Source: Candidatus Faecousia excrementipullorum
GTDB lineage: Bacteria > Bacillota > Clostridia > Oscillospirales > Oscillospiraceae
NCBI GenBank assembly: GCA_018712825.1
Contig: DVGG01000001.1
Span: forward strand, 1-64,000
Length of the DNA stretch: 64,000 bases
Direction: 5' to 3'
The notes under the pieces were generated by a model. It saw nothing but the letters and a program-made list of their open reading frames with translations. It searched no databases and had not been told where the DNA came from. The position numbers were made by a program, and so were the translations under genes. Position 1 is the first letter of the stretch. The number at the start of each line of letters is the position of its first letter. Below, piece after piece: positions 8,741 to 18,467 of this stretch.

Positions 8741-9634
8741 TTGAGCTTTATAGAGAAACAGCCCCGGAAATGGGGAGACCGTCGGGACGGCGTTTGGGTC
8801 AAGGATGCTCCGGGCCTGAATGTGGTCATGGCCAGCCTCTTTCCCAAGCGGGCGGATTGTGAAGTGTATCTCCGGCAGGAGATTGATATTACGGAGCTTT
8901 TGCAGTACATTGACAGGAAAAACACCCCGGATGCGCCTTATAAAACCACCTTGTTTCACTGCATCGTCACCATGGTGGCAAGGGTTCTCAACGAGCGGCC
9001 TTTTCTTAACCGGTTTGTCCAGGGCAGAAGAATCTACCAGCGGGACGAGATTACCGTGAGCTTTGTGGCAAAGCGGAAGTTCTCTGACCACAGCGAGGAG
9101 GCCCTCATGCAGTACACCGCCCGGGGTGAGCACACCCTCTCAGACATCAGCCGCCTGATTGTGGGGGATGTGCAGCAAATGCGCCAGGAAAGCAAGGCAA
9201 ACGATATCAATAAGATTATCGATGCCTTCGGACGGCTGCCCCGGCCGGTTCTTATGCTGATTATCCACTGGATTCGGGTGCTGGACTTCTGGGGCAAGAC
9301 CCCCAGGTTTTTGCAGGAGGGGGACTCCAACTGCGCCTCGGTCTTGCTCAGCAACTTAGGAAGCATCCAGTGCCCTTCCGTGTACCACCACCTGAACAAT
9401 TACGGCACCAACTCCGTCATGATTACCATTGGCGCCATCCACAAGGTGCCGGTGGTGGGGGAGGACGGTCAGGTTCAAATCCGGGACTATGTGGACATCG
9501 GCGCCACCCTGGACGAGCGGATTGCCGACGGCTTCTATTTTGCCCGTTCCCTGAAACTCATTCAACACATCTGTGCCCATCCGGAGCTTCTGGATCGGCC
9601 TTTACAGGAGGAAAGCAACTATGAATATGCATGA
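8741..9634 (+). CDS. CAT/2-oxoacid dehydrogenase E2-fold acyltransferase-like protein
   Basis: TTG start after AAGGAGG; TLFHCIVTMVARVLNERPFLNRFV and SVMITIGAIHKVPVV resemble E2/CAT catalytic-fold proteins. Confidence 0.65.
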   Translation: MSFIEKQPRKWGDRRDGVWVKDAPGLNVVMASLFPKRADCEVYLRQEIDITELLQYIDRKNTPDAPYKTTLFHCIVTMVARVLNERPFLNRFVQGRRIYQRDEITVSFVAKRKFSDHSEEALMQYTARGEHTLSDISRLIVGDVQQMRQESKANDINKIIDAFGRLPRPVLMLIIHWIRVLDFWGKTPRFLQEGDSNCASVLLSNLGSIQCPSVYHHLNNYGTNSVMITIGAIHKVPVVGEDGQVQIRDYVDIGATLDERIADGFYFARSLKLIQHICAHPELLDRPLQEESNYEYA

Positions 9635-11393
9635 TGACATTTTTCATCCCGTTACGGAGGACTGGGTAGGCTACCCCCAGCCGGAGGGGGTCAAGACTCC
9701 CTGGTACCAGGTGGCAGGAGACCTGCCGGTGAACCTCAGGTACTACAACGGCTCCATGGTGGATACCATCGAAGCCACCGCCCAGGGAATGCCCAAGGGT
9801 ATGGCCTATGACTTCTTCGGCAACAAGGTGTCCTACAAGGACTTTGTGGAGCAGATTCACCTGGCTGCCCGGGCTCTCAAGGCCCAGGGCGTGGAAGTGG
9901 GACAGCGGGTCACCATCTGCATGCCCAACACCCCCCAGGCCATTATCCTGTTCTACGCCGTCAACCGGATTGGGGCCGTGGCCAACATGATTCACCCCCT
10001 CTCCGGCGAGGAGGAGATTGTGGGCTACATCAATAACTCCCAGAGCGTCCTGTGCCTGACCCTGCGGCAGTTCTACCCCAAGTTTGAGAAAATCCGCTCC
10101 CGGCTGAATCTGAAAACCCTGCTGATTTGCGACATCACCGATGGCCTGGCGGGGGTGAAGAAGTTCATGTACCCCCTGATTCAGAAGAACACCGTCAAGC
10201 TTCCCCAGGATCCCTGGATTCTTCTGTGGAAGGATTTCCTGAAGGGCGGTCAGAAGTACAGCGGCGAGTATATCCACCAGGGCAAGGGAGAGGACACGGC
10301 GGTGATTCTCTACTCCGGCGGCACCACCGGCATCACCAAGGGCATCCTCCTGTCCAACCTGAACTTCAATGCCCTGGCCCTCCAGACCGGTACCGCCGGC
10401 GACTGTGTCCAGCCGGGCCTGAGCTGCCTTGCCATTATGCCCATTTTCCACGGCTTCGGTCTGGGCGTCAGCATCAACACCATGCTCTACTGGGGCATCG
10501 GGGTGATTCTGGTGCCTCAGTTCAGTGTCAAGTCCTACTGCAAGATGCTGGAAAAATACAAGCCCAACTGCATTGCCGGCGTTCCTACCTTGTATGAGGC
10601 ATTGCTTCGGATGGAGGACGCCCAGAAGCTGGACCTGAGCTGCATCCGGGGTATTTTCTCCGGCGGCGACACCCTGAGCGTGGAGCTGAAAAACAAGGTG
10701 GATACCTTCCTCCGGGAACACGGTGCCATGGAGCAGGTGCGGGAGGGCTACGGTCTGACGGAGAGCGTCACCGCCTGCTGCCTCACCCCCCGGTTTACCT
10801 ACCGGGAGGGCAGCATCGGCATCCCCTTCCCCGATACCTACTTCAAGATTTGCGCCCCCTCCACCCATGACGAGGTTCCCTACGGCACCATGGGCGAAAT
10901 CTGCATCTGCGGCCCCACCATCATGCAGGGCTACATGGATAACCCCAAGGAGACCGCCCAGACCCTCCAGCTCCACGCCGACGGTCACCTGTGGCTCCAC
11001 ACCGGCGACCTGGGCACCATGGACGAGGAAGGCTTCGTGTACTTCAAGCAGCGGATGAAGCGGCTGATTATCACCAGCGGCTACAATGTCTACCCCTCCC
11101 AGGTGGAAAACGCCATCGACTCCCACGAGAGTGTCCTCATGAGTACCGTCATCGGCGTGAAGGACAGCTACCGGATGCAGAAGGTGAAGGCCTTCGTGGT
11201 GCTGAAGCCCGGCGTGGAGGCCACGGAGGAGATCAAGAAGGAAATTCTTGCCCACTGCTCCGCCCGGCTTCCCAAGTACGCCCTGCCCCGGGAGATGGAG
11301 TTCCGCACGGAGCTTCCCAAGACCCTGGTAGGCAAGGTGGCCTATACCCAGCTGGAAAAAGAGGAAGAAGAAAAAGCCGCCCAGCAGGTATAA
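9621..11393 (+). CDS. AMP-binding acyl-CoA synthetase family protein
   Basis: ILYSGGTTGITKG P-loop, GYGLTES, LHTGDLG..., C-terminal LPKTLVGKVAYTQL. Confidence 0.92.
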   Translation: MNMHDDIFHPVTEDWVGYPQPEGVKTPWYQVAGDLPVNLRYYNGSMVDTIEATAQGMPKGMAYDFFGNKVSYKDFVEQIHLAARALKAQGVEVGQRVTICMPNTPQAIILFYAVNRIGAVANMIHPLSGEEEIVGYINNSQSVLCLTLRQFYPKFEKIRSRLNLKTLLICDITDGLAGVKKFMYPLIQKNTVKLPQDPWILLWKDFLKGGQKYSGEYIHQGKGEDTAVILYSGGTTGITKGILLSNLNFNALALQTGTAGDCVQPGLSCLAIMPIFHGFGLGVSINTMLYWGIGVILVPQFSVKSYCKMLEKYKPNCIAGVPTLYEALLRMEDAQKLDLSCIRGIFSGGDTLSVELKNKVDTFLREHGAMEQVREGYGLTESVTACCLTPRFTYREGSIGIPFPDTYFKICAPSTHDEVPYGTMGEICICGPTIMQGYMDNPKETAQTLQLHADGHLWLHTGDLGTMDEEGFVYFKQRMKRLIITSGYNVYPSQVENAIDSHESVLMSTVIGVKDSYRMQKVKAFVVLKPGVEATEEIKKEILAHCSARLPKYALPREMEFRTELPKTLVGKVAYTQLEKEEEEKAAQQV

Positions 11394-11401
11394 ATAACCA
11401 T

Positions 11402-11441
11402 AAAAAAGAGGTACAGAACGGAAGTTCTGTACCTCTTTTTT
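11402..11441. terminator. Bidirectional terminator
   Basis: Perfect 18-bp stem AAAAAAGAGGTACAGAAC-GGAA-GTTCTGTACCTCTTTTTT between convergent genes. Confidence 0.92.
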
Positions 11442-11448
11442 GCACTTT

Positions 11449-12489
11449 TTACAGGTTCAGGTATCCTTCCAGCACCTTCAGTGTGTTGAGGACACCGTCT
11501 ATGTGGCTGCGCTCGTAGCCGTGGCTGGCGTAGACGCCGGGGCCGATGAGGCCGTGGCGCAGGTCATAGCCTGCCCGGAGAGTGGCCTCCACGTCGGAGC
11601 CGTAGTGGGGATACACGTCCAGGGCGTAGTCCGCACCGCTGGCTTTGGCGGCTTCGATGAGCTTGCCCACCACCTCATAGTGGTAGGGGCCGCCGGAATC
11701 CTTGGGGCAGATGGAGACCTGATGTTCGGTGCAGGTGAGGCCGTCCCCCACACAGCCCATATCCACGGAGATGGCCTCCGTCACCCCCTGGGGCACGGAG
11801 GAGGAACCGCCGTGGCCCACCTCCTCAAACACCGTCACATGGACATAGGTGCGCCGGGGCAAGGTGATGTTCCGGTCCTTCAGGTACTTGGCAAGGCCCA
11901 GAAGAATGCCCACGGACAGCTTGTCATCCAGAAAGCGGCTCTTGAGGTAGCCGGAGGCAGTCCGCCGGGTCCGGGGGTCAAAGCACACAATGTCTCCCAC
12001 CTGCACACCCAGGGCCTCTGTCTCTGCTTTGGAGGCGGTGGCCTCGTCCAGCACCACTTCCATGGCGTCAAAGCTCCGGGATGTGGAGGAGTAAGCGCCG
12101 TTTACATGAACGGAGGGGTTGCACAGCTGGAAGGTGCCCTCCAGCACCTTTCCATCCCGGGTATACACCCGGACATTTTCTGCCTCGGTGTTGTTGGGAT
12201 TCAGTCCTCCCAGAGGGGTGATGGTCAGCCGCCCGGTGCCCTTGATCTGGGACACCATGCCACCCAGGGTATCGGTGTGGGCAGCCAGCAGCAGTCCATC
12301 CTGACTGTTTTCGCCTCCCAGGTCAGCCAGAACGCCACCCTTTCCTGTCAGGTGGACATCATAACCCAGATTCCGGAAAGCCTCCAGAACCCACCGGGCG
12401 GCGTTATGGGTAAAGCCGGAAGGGGAGTCCACCCCCAGCAGGGCTTCTGCCTGCTCCCAGGCGTAGTCAGCGTATTCTTTTTCTATCAT
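11449..12489 (-). CDS. M42 family metallopeptidase
   Basis: LLLAAHTDTLGGMV, SRFLDDKLSV, TVFEEVGHGG motifs. Confidence 0.9.
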   Translation of the reverse strand: MIEKEYADYAWEQAEALLGVDSPSGFTHNAARWVLEAFRNLGYDVHLTGKGGVLADLGGENSQDGLLLAAHTDTLGGMVSQIKGTGRLTITPLGGLNPNNTEAENVRVYTRDGKVLEGTFQLCNPSVHVNGAYSSTSRSFDAMEVVLDEATASKAETEALGVQVGDIVCFDPRTRRTASGYLKSRFLDDKLSVGILLGLAKYLKDRNITLPRRTYVHVTVFEEVGHGGSSSVPQGVTEAISVDMGCVGDGLTCTEHQVSICPKDSGGPYHYEVVGKLIEAAKASGADYALDVYPHYGSDVEATLRAGYDLRHGLIGPGVYASHGYERSHIDGVLNTLKVLEGYLNL

Positions 12490-12493
12490 GGTC

Positions 12494-13231
12494 TTAACCT
12501 CCAAACAGCATATAGTACCAGATTCCCACAATTTCCCGGAGGAAATAGTTTACATAAAGATGGGGATAGGTGGTGTGGGCAGGGATGCCCACCGGGGACA
12601 GCCCCAGATTTTTCCCCATCAGCCCCGCCCGGCACAGGTGGTAGTCGCTGGACACCAGCCCGATGGTTTCATAGCCCTCCAAAAGGGGCAAGGAGTAGGC
12701 AAGATTTTCCTGGGTGCTTTCCGCCTGTTCTTCCAGAATCAGCCGCTGGGGGGCGATGCCCAGAGCAGTCAGCTCCCGGAACATACACGCCGCTTCCGTA
12801 ATGTCCTCCCCATCCCCCTGACCGCCGGAGAGCACCGCCACACAGTCCGGGTGGGCTTCCAGATAGTCGTAGGCGGCCTGAATCCGCTCCCACAGGGACA
12901 AAGAGGGCTCCTCCCCATTCACCCCGGCCCCTAAGACGATGATAGCATCGCAGGAGGTTTCCGGGCTTCCCAGGCTGGCCCGGTACACAAACACCCCGGT
13001 GATGAGGGTCAGCACCAGCAAAAGGGCAACGGCTGCCAGATAGCAGAGCCTGAGAATTTTCCATTGCTTTTGGCCTTTCCGGTCATGCAGCCACTGATAC
13101 AGGGCAACGGCCCAGGCCGCCCCCATGAGCAGCAGCCCCAAAAAGGAGCAGCCTCCCACAAACAGATACACAAACACACCCCAGACCAGCAGACCCAGGG
13201 CAATCCCATATCCCAATGCAATTTTCTTCAT
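12494..13231 (-). CDS. YdcF/ElyC/SanA (DUF218) family membrane protein
   Basis: IIVLGAGVNGEEPS, VLSGGQGDGEDITEA, SSDYHLCRA. Confidence 0.85.
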   Translation of the reverse strand: MKKIALGYGIALGLLVWGVFVYLFVGGCSFLGLLLMGAAWAVALYQWLHDRKGQKQWKILRLCYLAAVALLLVLTLITGVFVYRASLGSPETSCDAIIVLGAGVNGEEPSLSLWERIQAAYDYLEAHPDCVAVLSGGQGDGEDITEAACMFRELTALGIAPQRLILEEQAESTQENLAYSLPLLEGYETIGLVSSDYHLCRAGLMGKNLGLSPVGIPAHTTYPHLYVNYFLREIVGIWYYMLFGG

Positions 13232-13290
13232 GGCGAACATCCTTTAGAAAAAGCCCAGGGGCGGCTGCCCCTGGGCTTGGGGTTATATGC

Positions 13291-15087
13291 TTACACTTCC
13301 TTGCTCTTGGTGGCAATTTCCGTCAGGCACTTACCCAGGAAGGCCTCCGGGGTCATGGCCCCCAGGTCCTCGCCCTTCCGGGTGCGGACGGACACGGTGC
13401 CGTTTTCCATATCCCGGTCACCCACAACCAGCATATAGGGAATCTTCTGCACCTGAGCCTCCCGAATCTTGTAACCCAGCTTCTCGCTGCGGCAGTCAGC
13501 CTCTGCCCGGATGCCGGCGTTCTTCAGCTGCTCCGTAAGGTTCTTGGCGTAGCCGTGAGCCCGGTCGGTGATGGGCATGACCCGGACCTGGGTGCCCATG
13601 AGCCACAGGGGCAGGGCTCCGGCGTACTTCTCAATCAGCAGTGCCAGGGTCCGCTCATAGCAGCCCATGGAGGTGCGGTGGATGATATAGGGGGTCTTCT
13701 TCTGGCCGTCGGAGTCGGTGTACTCCATGCCGAACTTCTGGGCCAGGAGCATATCAATCTGGATGGTGATGAGGGTGTCCTCCTTGCCAAAGACATTCTT
13801 GCACTGAATGTCCAGCTTGGGGCCGTAGAAGGCTGCCTCGTCAATGCCCACCTGGTACTGTACCCCCAGGTCGTCCAGAATGGTCTTCATGGTCTCCTGG
13901 GCCAGCTCCCACTGTTCCTGGGTGCCCTCGTACTTGATGCCGGCCTTGGCAGGATCCCACTGGGAGAACCGGAAGGAGCAGTCCTCCTTGAGGCCCAGGG
14001 TCTCCATGCAGTAGTTGGCCAAATCCAGGCAGTTCTTGAACTCCTCTTCCAGCTGGTCAGGCCGCAGAACGATGTGGCCCTCGGAGATGGTGAACTGGCG
14101 GACACGGATCAGGCCGTGCATCTCGCCGGAGTCCTCGTTCCGGAACAGGGTAGAGGTCTCACCCAGACGCATGGGCAGATCCCGGTAGGAGCGGGCCCGG
14201 TTCAGGTACACCTGGTACTGGAAGGGGCAGGTCATGGGACGAAGGGCAAAGCACTCCTTCTCCTCGTCGTGGGGGTCGCCCAGGATGAACATGCCGTCCA
14301 GATAGTGATCCCAGTGGCCGGAGATCTTGTAAAGCTCCCGCTTGGCCATGAGGGGGGTCTTGGTGAGGATATAGCCCCGCTTCTGCTCCTCGTCCTCAAT
14401 CCAACGCTGCAAAAGCTGAATGGCCCGGGCACCGTTGGGCAGCATGATGGGCAGGCCCTGGCCGATGCACTCCACGGTGGTGAAGTAGTCCAGCTCCCGG
14501 CCCAGCTTGTTGTGGTCCCGTTTCAGAGCCTCTTCCTGGGCGGTGAGATAAGCCTGGAGCTCATCCTTGCTGGGGAAGCCCACGCCGTAGATACGCTGGA
14601 GCATCTTCCGGTTGGAGTCGCCCCGCCAGTAGGCGCCGCAGCTCTTGGTGAGCTTGAAGCCGTTGTGCTTGATTCTGCCGGTGTGGTCCAGGTGGGGGCC
14701 GGCGCACAGGTCGGTAAACTCTCCCTGGGTGTAGAAGGAGATGACAGCATCCTCCGGCAGATCCTCAATCAGCTCTACCTTATAAGGCTCGTTCTTCTCC
14801 TGCATGTAGGCAATGGCCTCTGCCCGGGGCTTTTCGCTGCGGACGATGCTCAGCCGCTCCTTGCAGATCTTCTTCATCTCCGCCTCAATCTGGGTCAGAT
14901 GGTCGGGGGTGAAGGAGAAGGGGGAGTCAAAGTCGTAGTACCAGCCCTCGTCGATGGCGGGGCCAATGGCCAGCTGCACCTCCGGCCACAGCCGCTTCAC
15001 GGCCTGGGCCATTACATGGGAGCAGGTGTGCCAGTAGGTTTTCCGGTATTCCGGGTTTTCAAAGGTGTACAGGTTTTCTTCAGACAT
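13291..15087 (-). CDS. thrS: Threonyl-tRNA synthetase (no TGS domain visible)
   Basis: HTCSHVMAQAVKRLWP editing domain; class II catalytic domain; T-box leader upstream. Confidence 0.97.
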   Translation of the reverse strand: MSEENLYTFENPEYRKTYWHTCSHVMAQAVKRLWPEVQLAIGPAIDEGWYYDFDSPFSFTPDHLTQIEAEMKKICKERLSIVRSEKPRAEAIAYMQEKNEPYKVELIEDLPEDAVISFYTQGEFTDLCAGPHLDHTGRIKHNGFKLTKSCGAYWRGDSNRKMLQRIYGVGFPSKDELQAYLTAQEEALKRDHNKLGRELDYFTTVECIGQGLPIMLPNGARAIQLLQRWIEDEEQKRGYILTKTPLMAKRELYKISGHWDHYLDGMFILGDPHDEEKECFALRPMTCPFQYQVYLNRARSYRDLPMRLGETSTLFRNEDSGEMHGLIRVRQFTISEGHIVLRPDQLEEEFKNCLDLANYCMETLGLKEDCSFRFSQWDPAKAGIKYEGTQEQWELAQETMKTILDDLGVQYQVGIDEAAFYGPKLDIQCKNVFGKEDTLITIQIDMLLAQKFGMEYTDSDGQKKTPYIIHRTSMGCYERTLALLIEKYAGALPLWLMGTQVRVMPITDRAHGYAKNLTEQLKNAGIRAEADCRSEKLGYKIREAQVQKIPYMLVVGDRDMENGTVSVRTRKGEDLGAMTPEAFLGKCLTEIATKSKEV

Positions 15088-15124
15088 AATGGTTTCCCTC
15101 CTTTAATATTGGGGGCAGGTATGC

Positions 15125-15370
15125 AAAAATCCCACCCCTGAAAGATCAGGGGTGGGATACAAAATTGTATTCCACGGTTCCACCCTGGTTGCAGCCGCAG
15201 CTGCCACTCATTGACGCGGTAACGGGCGCACCCGACCCGGCATTTCCGCCGGACGGCTCCGAAGTGGTGTGGCATAGGGCAGCGTCGCAGAGCCCTTTCA
15301 CCATATGGGCTCCTCTCTGGGCGGCTTACCGGATGCCGGGTCTTCCTCATAGCCTTTCTATGGGGAAATA
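15125..15370 (-). promoter_or_regulatory. T-box leader of thrS
   Basis: Minus strand carries AGGGTGGAACCGTG (15173-15186) followed by terminator ATCCCACCCCTG/CAGGGGTGGGAT-TTTTT; stem I-like upstream sequence. Confidence 0.9.
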
Positions 15371-15648
15371 TAGCACATTTTTTCCCTCTTGTCAATGGGG
15401 TTTACCACCGGCGAAAAAGGGATTTTTCCGGAAAAAAAGGGGTAAAAAGGTTTACCATAATTCAAAAACTTCCGTGGTTTACAGGAGGTTACATATTTCG
15501 GCAACTTATGTCAACACCTGTTACCAATTCCACCAGATATCGTGGGTGAGGAGGGGAAAATCATGTATATTTAGACAAAATGTTTACATAAAAATAATAT
15601 AAAAAATCGGGCAAAAGTTGTCTAAATATGGTATTTTGGAGGAAAGAC

Positions 15649-15676
15649 TTGACTTTTGGCATTTTTTTGTTATAAT
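15649..15676 (+). promoter_or_regulatory. Sigma-A promoter TTGACT-N16-TATAAT
   Basis: Near-consensus hexamers upstream of the G5/3D protein gene. Confidence 0.7.
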
Positions 15677-15775
15677 ACCTATGCTGTCATTCATCTGCAC
15701 AGCCTTTGTTACATTTTGATACCAACGGATTTCCCAGCGGAAATCCCCCTATATTTTCGGAAGGAGGACGAACCC

Positions 15776-16867
15776 TTGCAGCGATTGATTGCGTTTGCAA
15801 AAGCAAGAAAGAAGTGGCTCAAGCGCGGGGCCGCCTGTGTGGTACCCCTGGTGCTTTTGGTCCTGATGCTGTCCCAGACAGCCTTTGCCCAGATTACATA
15901 TGTGATCACCGACGGGGACCAGGTGGTGGTGCATACCACCAGTGCATCCGACCCTGCGGCAGTTCTGCACGAGGCCGGTCTCCAGTTGGGTGAGGAGGAT
16001 ACCTACACCACCCAGGCTGGAACGGAAGGCACGGAGATTACCGTCCGCCGGGGCCAGATCATTACCATTGACAACTGCGGTGTGCAGCTTCAGGCCTGCA
16101 GCTATGGCGAGACCCTGGAGGAGCTGCTGACCCGGCTGGAGGTGCCTATGGGCACCGATTATCAGGTGTCCCTGCCCCTGGATACGGAAACCTACGATGG
16201 TATGCATGTATCTGTTGAGTGGGTAGTGGAGGAGGAACAGACCTATACGGCAGAGGTTCCCTTTGAGACCGTTTACTGCGATGCCCCTACCCTGGCTTTG
16301 GGTGAGGAGAAGGTGGTAACGGAGGGCGTCCCCGGCGAGGCGCTGTATACCGACCATGTCACCTATGTGAACGGGGAGGAATCCCAGCGGGAGAACCTGA
16401 AAACGGAGGTTACCACCGAGCCTGTGAGCCGGGTGGTGCTCCGGGGCACCGGGGAGGACCTGGACGGGGACAAGAACCAGCCCATCATCGGAAACGGCGT
16501 GATTGTGCTGCCCTCCGGGGAGGTGCTGACCTACACCCACGCCGACCAGTACTGGGCCACCGCCTATACTTCCTGGGTTGAGGACTGCACCGGCACCACC
16601 GCCACCGGCACCCAAGCCCGGGTGGGCGCCATTGCCGTTGACCCCACCGTGATTCCCTACGGAACCCGGATGTTCATTGTCACCAATGACGGGGAGTATG
16701 TCTACGGCATCGCCACTGCGGAGGACTGCGGCGGCGGTATCAAGGGCAACCATGTGGACCTGTTCTTCAACACCGTGGAGGAGTGCTTCCAGTTTGGCGT
16801 CCGGGACTGCATCATCTACTTCCTGGGTGATGCCGAATGGCAGGGCGACACCGACTGGCAGGAATAA
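15776..16867 (+). CDS. DUF348/G5/3D-domain cell-wall protein (YabE/Rpf2-like)
   Basis: TTG start after AAGGAGG; TM segment, DUF348 repeats, G5, 3D motif ATAEDCGGGIKGNHVDLFF. Confidence 0.88.
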   Translation: MQRLIAFAKARKKWLKRGAACVVPLVLLVLMLSQTAFAQITYVITDGDQVVVHTTSASDPAAVLHEAGLQLGEEDTYTTQAGTEGTEITVRRGQIITIDNCGVQLQACSYGETLEELLTRLEVPMGTDYQVSLPLDTETYDGMHVSVEWVVEEEQTYTAEVPFETVYCDAPTLALGEEKVVTEGVPGEALYTDHVTYVNGEESQRENLKTEVTTEPVSRVVLRGTGEDLDGDKNQPIIGNGVIVLPSGEVLTYTHADQYWATAYTSWVEDCTGTTATGTQARVGAIAVDPTVIPYGTRMFIVTNDGEYVYGIATAEDCGGGIKGNHVDLFFNTVEECFQFGVRDCIIYFLGDAEWQGDTDWQE

Positions 16868-16878
16868 AACCATTGCAT

Positions 16879-16924
16879 ATCCGCCTTTTGTTTGCTATAA
16901 TGGCAGACGAAAGGCGGATTTTTT
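16879..16924 (+). terminator. Stem-loop with T tract between the G5/3D gene and rsmA; loop contains a promoter -10
   Basis: ATCCGCCTTT (16879-16888) pairs AAAGGCGGAT (16910-16919), then TTTTT abutting the rsmA ATG. Confidence 0.75.
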
Positions 16925-17794
16925 ATGATAAATGTTTGCGATATTCAGGTGATGAAGCCGCTTCTTGCCCAGCACGGCTTCCACTTTTCCAAAGCCAAGG
17001 GGCAGAACTTTCTAATCAGCCGGTGGGTGCCGGAGCGGATTGCAGAGGAGGCCGGGGTGGACGAGACCGCCGGTGTTCTGGAAATCGGCCCGGGCATCGG
17101 ACCCCTGACCCAGCAGCTGGCTCTCCGGGCGGGAAAGGTCTGCGCCGTGGAGGTAGACGAGCGCTTAAAGCCCATTCTGGCGCTGACGGTAGGGGAGTTT
17201 TCCAACACGGAGATTCTCTGGTCTGACATTCTCAAGCAGAATATCCCGGCACTGGTGCAGGAGAAATTCCCGGGGCTGCGGCCCATGGCCTGCGCCAACC
17301 TGCCCTATTACATTACCTCTCCCATCCTCACCGCCCTTCTGGAGGCGGAGTGCTTCCGGTCTGTGACGGTGATGGTGCAAAAGGAGGTGGCCCAGCGGAT
17401 TGCCGCTCAGCCCGGCTCCCCGGACTACAGTGCCTTTTCCATCTTCTGCCAGTACTATGCCAAGCCGGAGATTCTCTTTGATGTACCTGCCGGGTGCTTC
17501 CTGCCCCAGCCCAAGGTGACCTCGGCGGTGATTACCCTGAAGGTCCGGGAGGAAAAGCCCTGGGACATTCCGGAGCCGGAGATTTTCTTCCGGGCTGTCC
17601 GGGCCAGCTTTGCCATGCGCCGGAAAAAGCTGCAAAATGGCCTGGCCTCCGGTTTCCCCCAGCTGGGAAAGGCCGGGGCGGCAGAGGTGATTGCAGCCGC
17701 TGGCCTTCCGGAAAATGTCCGGGGAGAGACCCTGGGGATTCCGGAGTTTGCCCGGCTGTCCAAAGAAATTTCCGGGAGGCTTCACCATGATTGA
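16925..17794 (+). CDS. rsmA: 16S rRNA (adenine(1518)-N6/adenine(1519)-N6)-dimethyltransferase
   Basis: KAKGQNFLIS, VLEIGPGIGPLTQQL, NLPYYITSPI. Confidence 0.96.
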   Translation: MINVCDIQVMKPLLAQHGFHFSKAKGQNFLISRWVPERIAEEAGVDETAGVLEIGPGIGPLTQQLALRAGKVCAVEVDERLKPILALTVGEFSNTEILWSDILKQNIPALVQEKFPGLRPMACANLPYYITSPILTALLEAECFRSVTVMVQKEVAQRIAAQPGSPDYSAFSIFCQYYAKPEILFDVPAGCFLPQPKVTSAVITLKVREEKPWDIPEPEIFFRAVRASFAMRRKKLQNGLASGFPQLGKAGAAEVIAAAGLPENVRGETLGIPEFARLSKEISGRLHHD

Positions 17795-18467
17795 GTTTTT
17801 GTTTCTGGATCTGGACGACACCATTTTGGACTTTCAGAAAGCGGAGCGGCTGGCTCTGGCCAAGACCCTGGAGTCCTTCGGCCTGCCGCCGACAGATACC
17901 GTCCTTGCCCGGTACCATGAAATCAACCGGGAGCACTGGGAGCGGCTGGAGCGGAAGGAGCTGACAAGGCAGCAGGTTCTGGTGGGAAGATTCGCCGCCC
18001 TCTTTGCCGAGATGGGCCTTTCTGCCCAGGCAGAGCAGGTTGCCAGAGCCTACGAGGAGAATCTCAGCCAGGGGCATTACTTCCTCCCGGGAGCGGAGGA
18101 AGCCCTCAAGTCTTTGAGCAAAAAATACAAGCTGTACTTAGCCAGCAACGGCACCGCCCGGGTTCAGGCAGGACGGCTGAAAAGCGCCGGAATCATCCCT
18201 TATTTTCAGGAGATTTTTGTGTCGGAGGAGATGGGGTACAACAAGCCGGACCCGGCCTATTTTGATGCCTGCTTTGCCCGGATTCCGGGCTTCCGGAAAG
18301 ACCGGGCCATGATGGTGGGGGACAGCCTGACCTCGGATATTTTAGGGGGGATTCAGGCGGGAATTGCCACCTGCTGGGTCAATCCCCACCACAAAACAGG
18401 AAGTATTCGTCCTGACTATGAAATTGAAAGCATCGTTCAGTTGGAGGCGTTATTAAAGAACCTATGA
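17787..18467 (+). CDS. HAD-superfamily hydrolase (YjjG-like)
   Basis: FLDLDDTILDF, NKPDPAYFDACFARI, MVGDSLTSDILGG. Confidence 0.88.
   Translation: MIEFLFLDLDDTILDFQKAERLALAKTLESFGLPPTDTVLARYHEINREHWERLERKELTRQQVLVGRFAALFAEMGLSAQAEQVARAYEENLSQGHYFLPGAEEALKSLSKKYKLYLASNGTARVQAGRLKSAGIIPYFQEIFVSEEMGYNKPDPAYFDACFARIPGFRKDRAMMVGDSLTSDILGGIQAGIATCWVNPHHKTGSIRPDYEIESIVQLEALLKNL

Noticed and set aside
9558-11255. 565-aa minus-strand ORF opposite the acyl-CoA ligase
   Set aside because: Shadow ORF; the opposite strand encodes a canonical AMP-binding enzyme.
13216-15141. 641-aa plus-strand ORF opposite thrS
   Set aside because: Shadow of thrS; no start or RBS logic and no domain.
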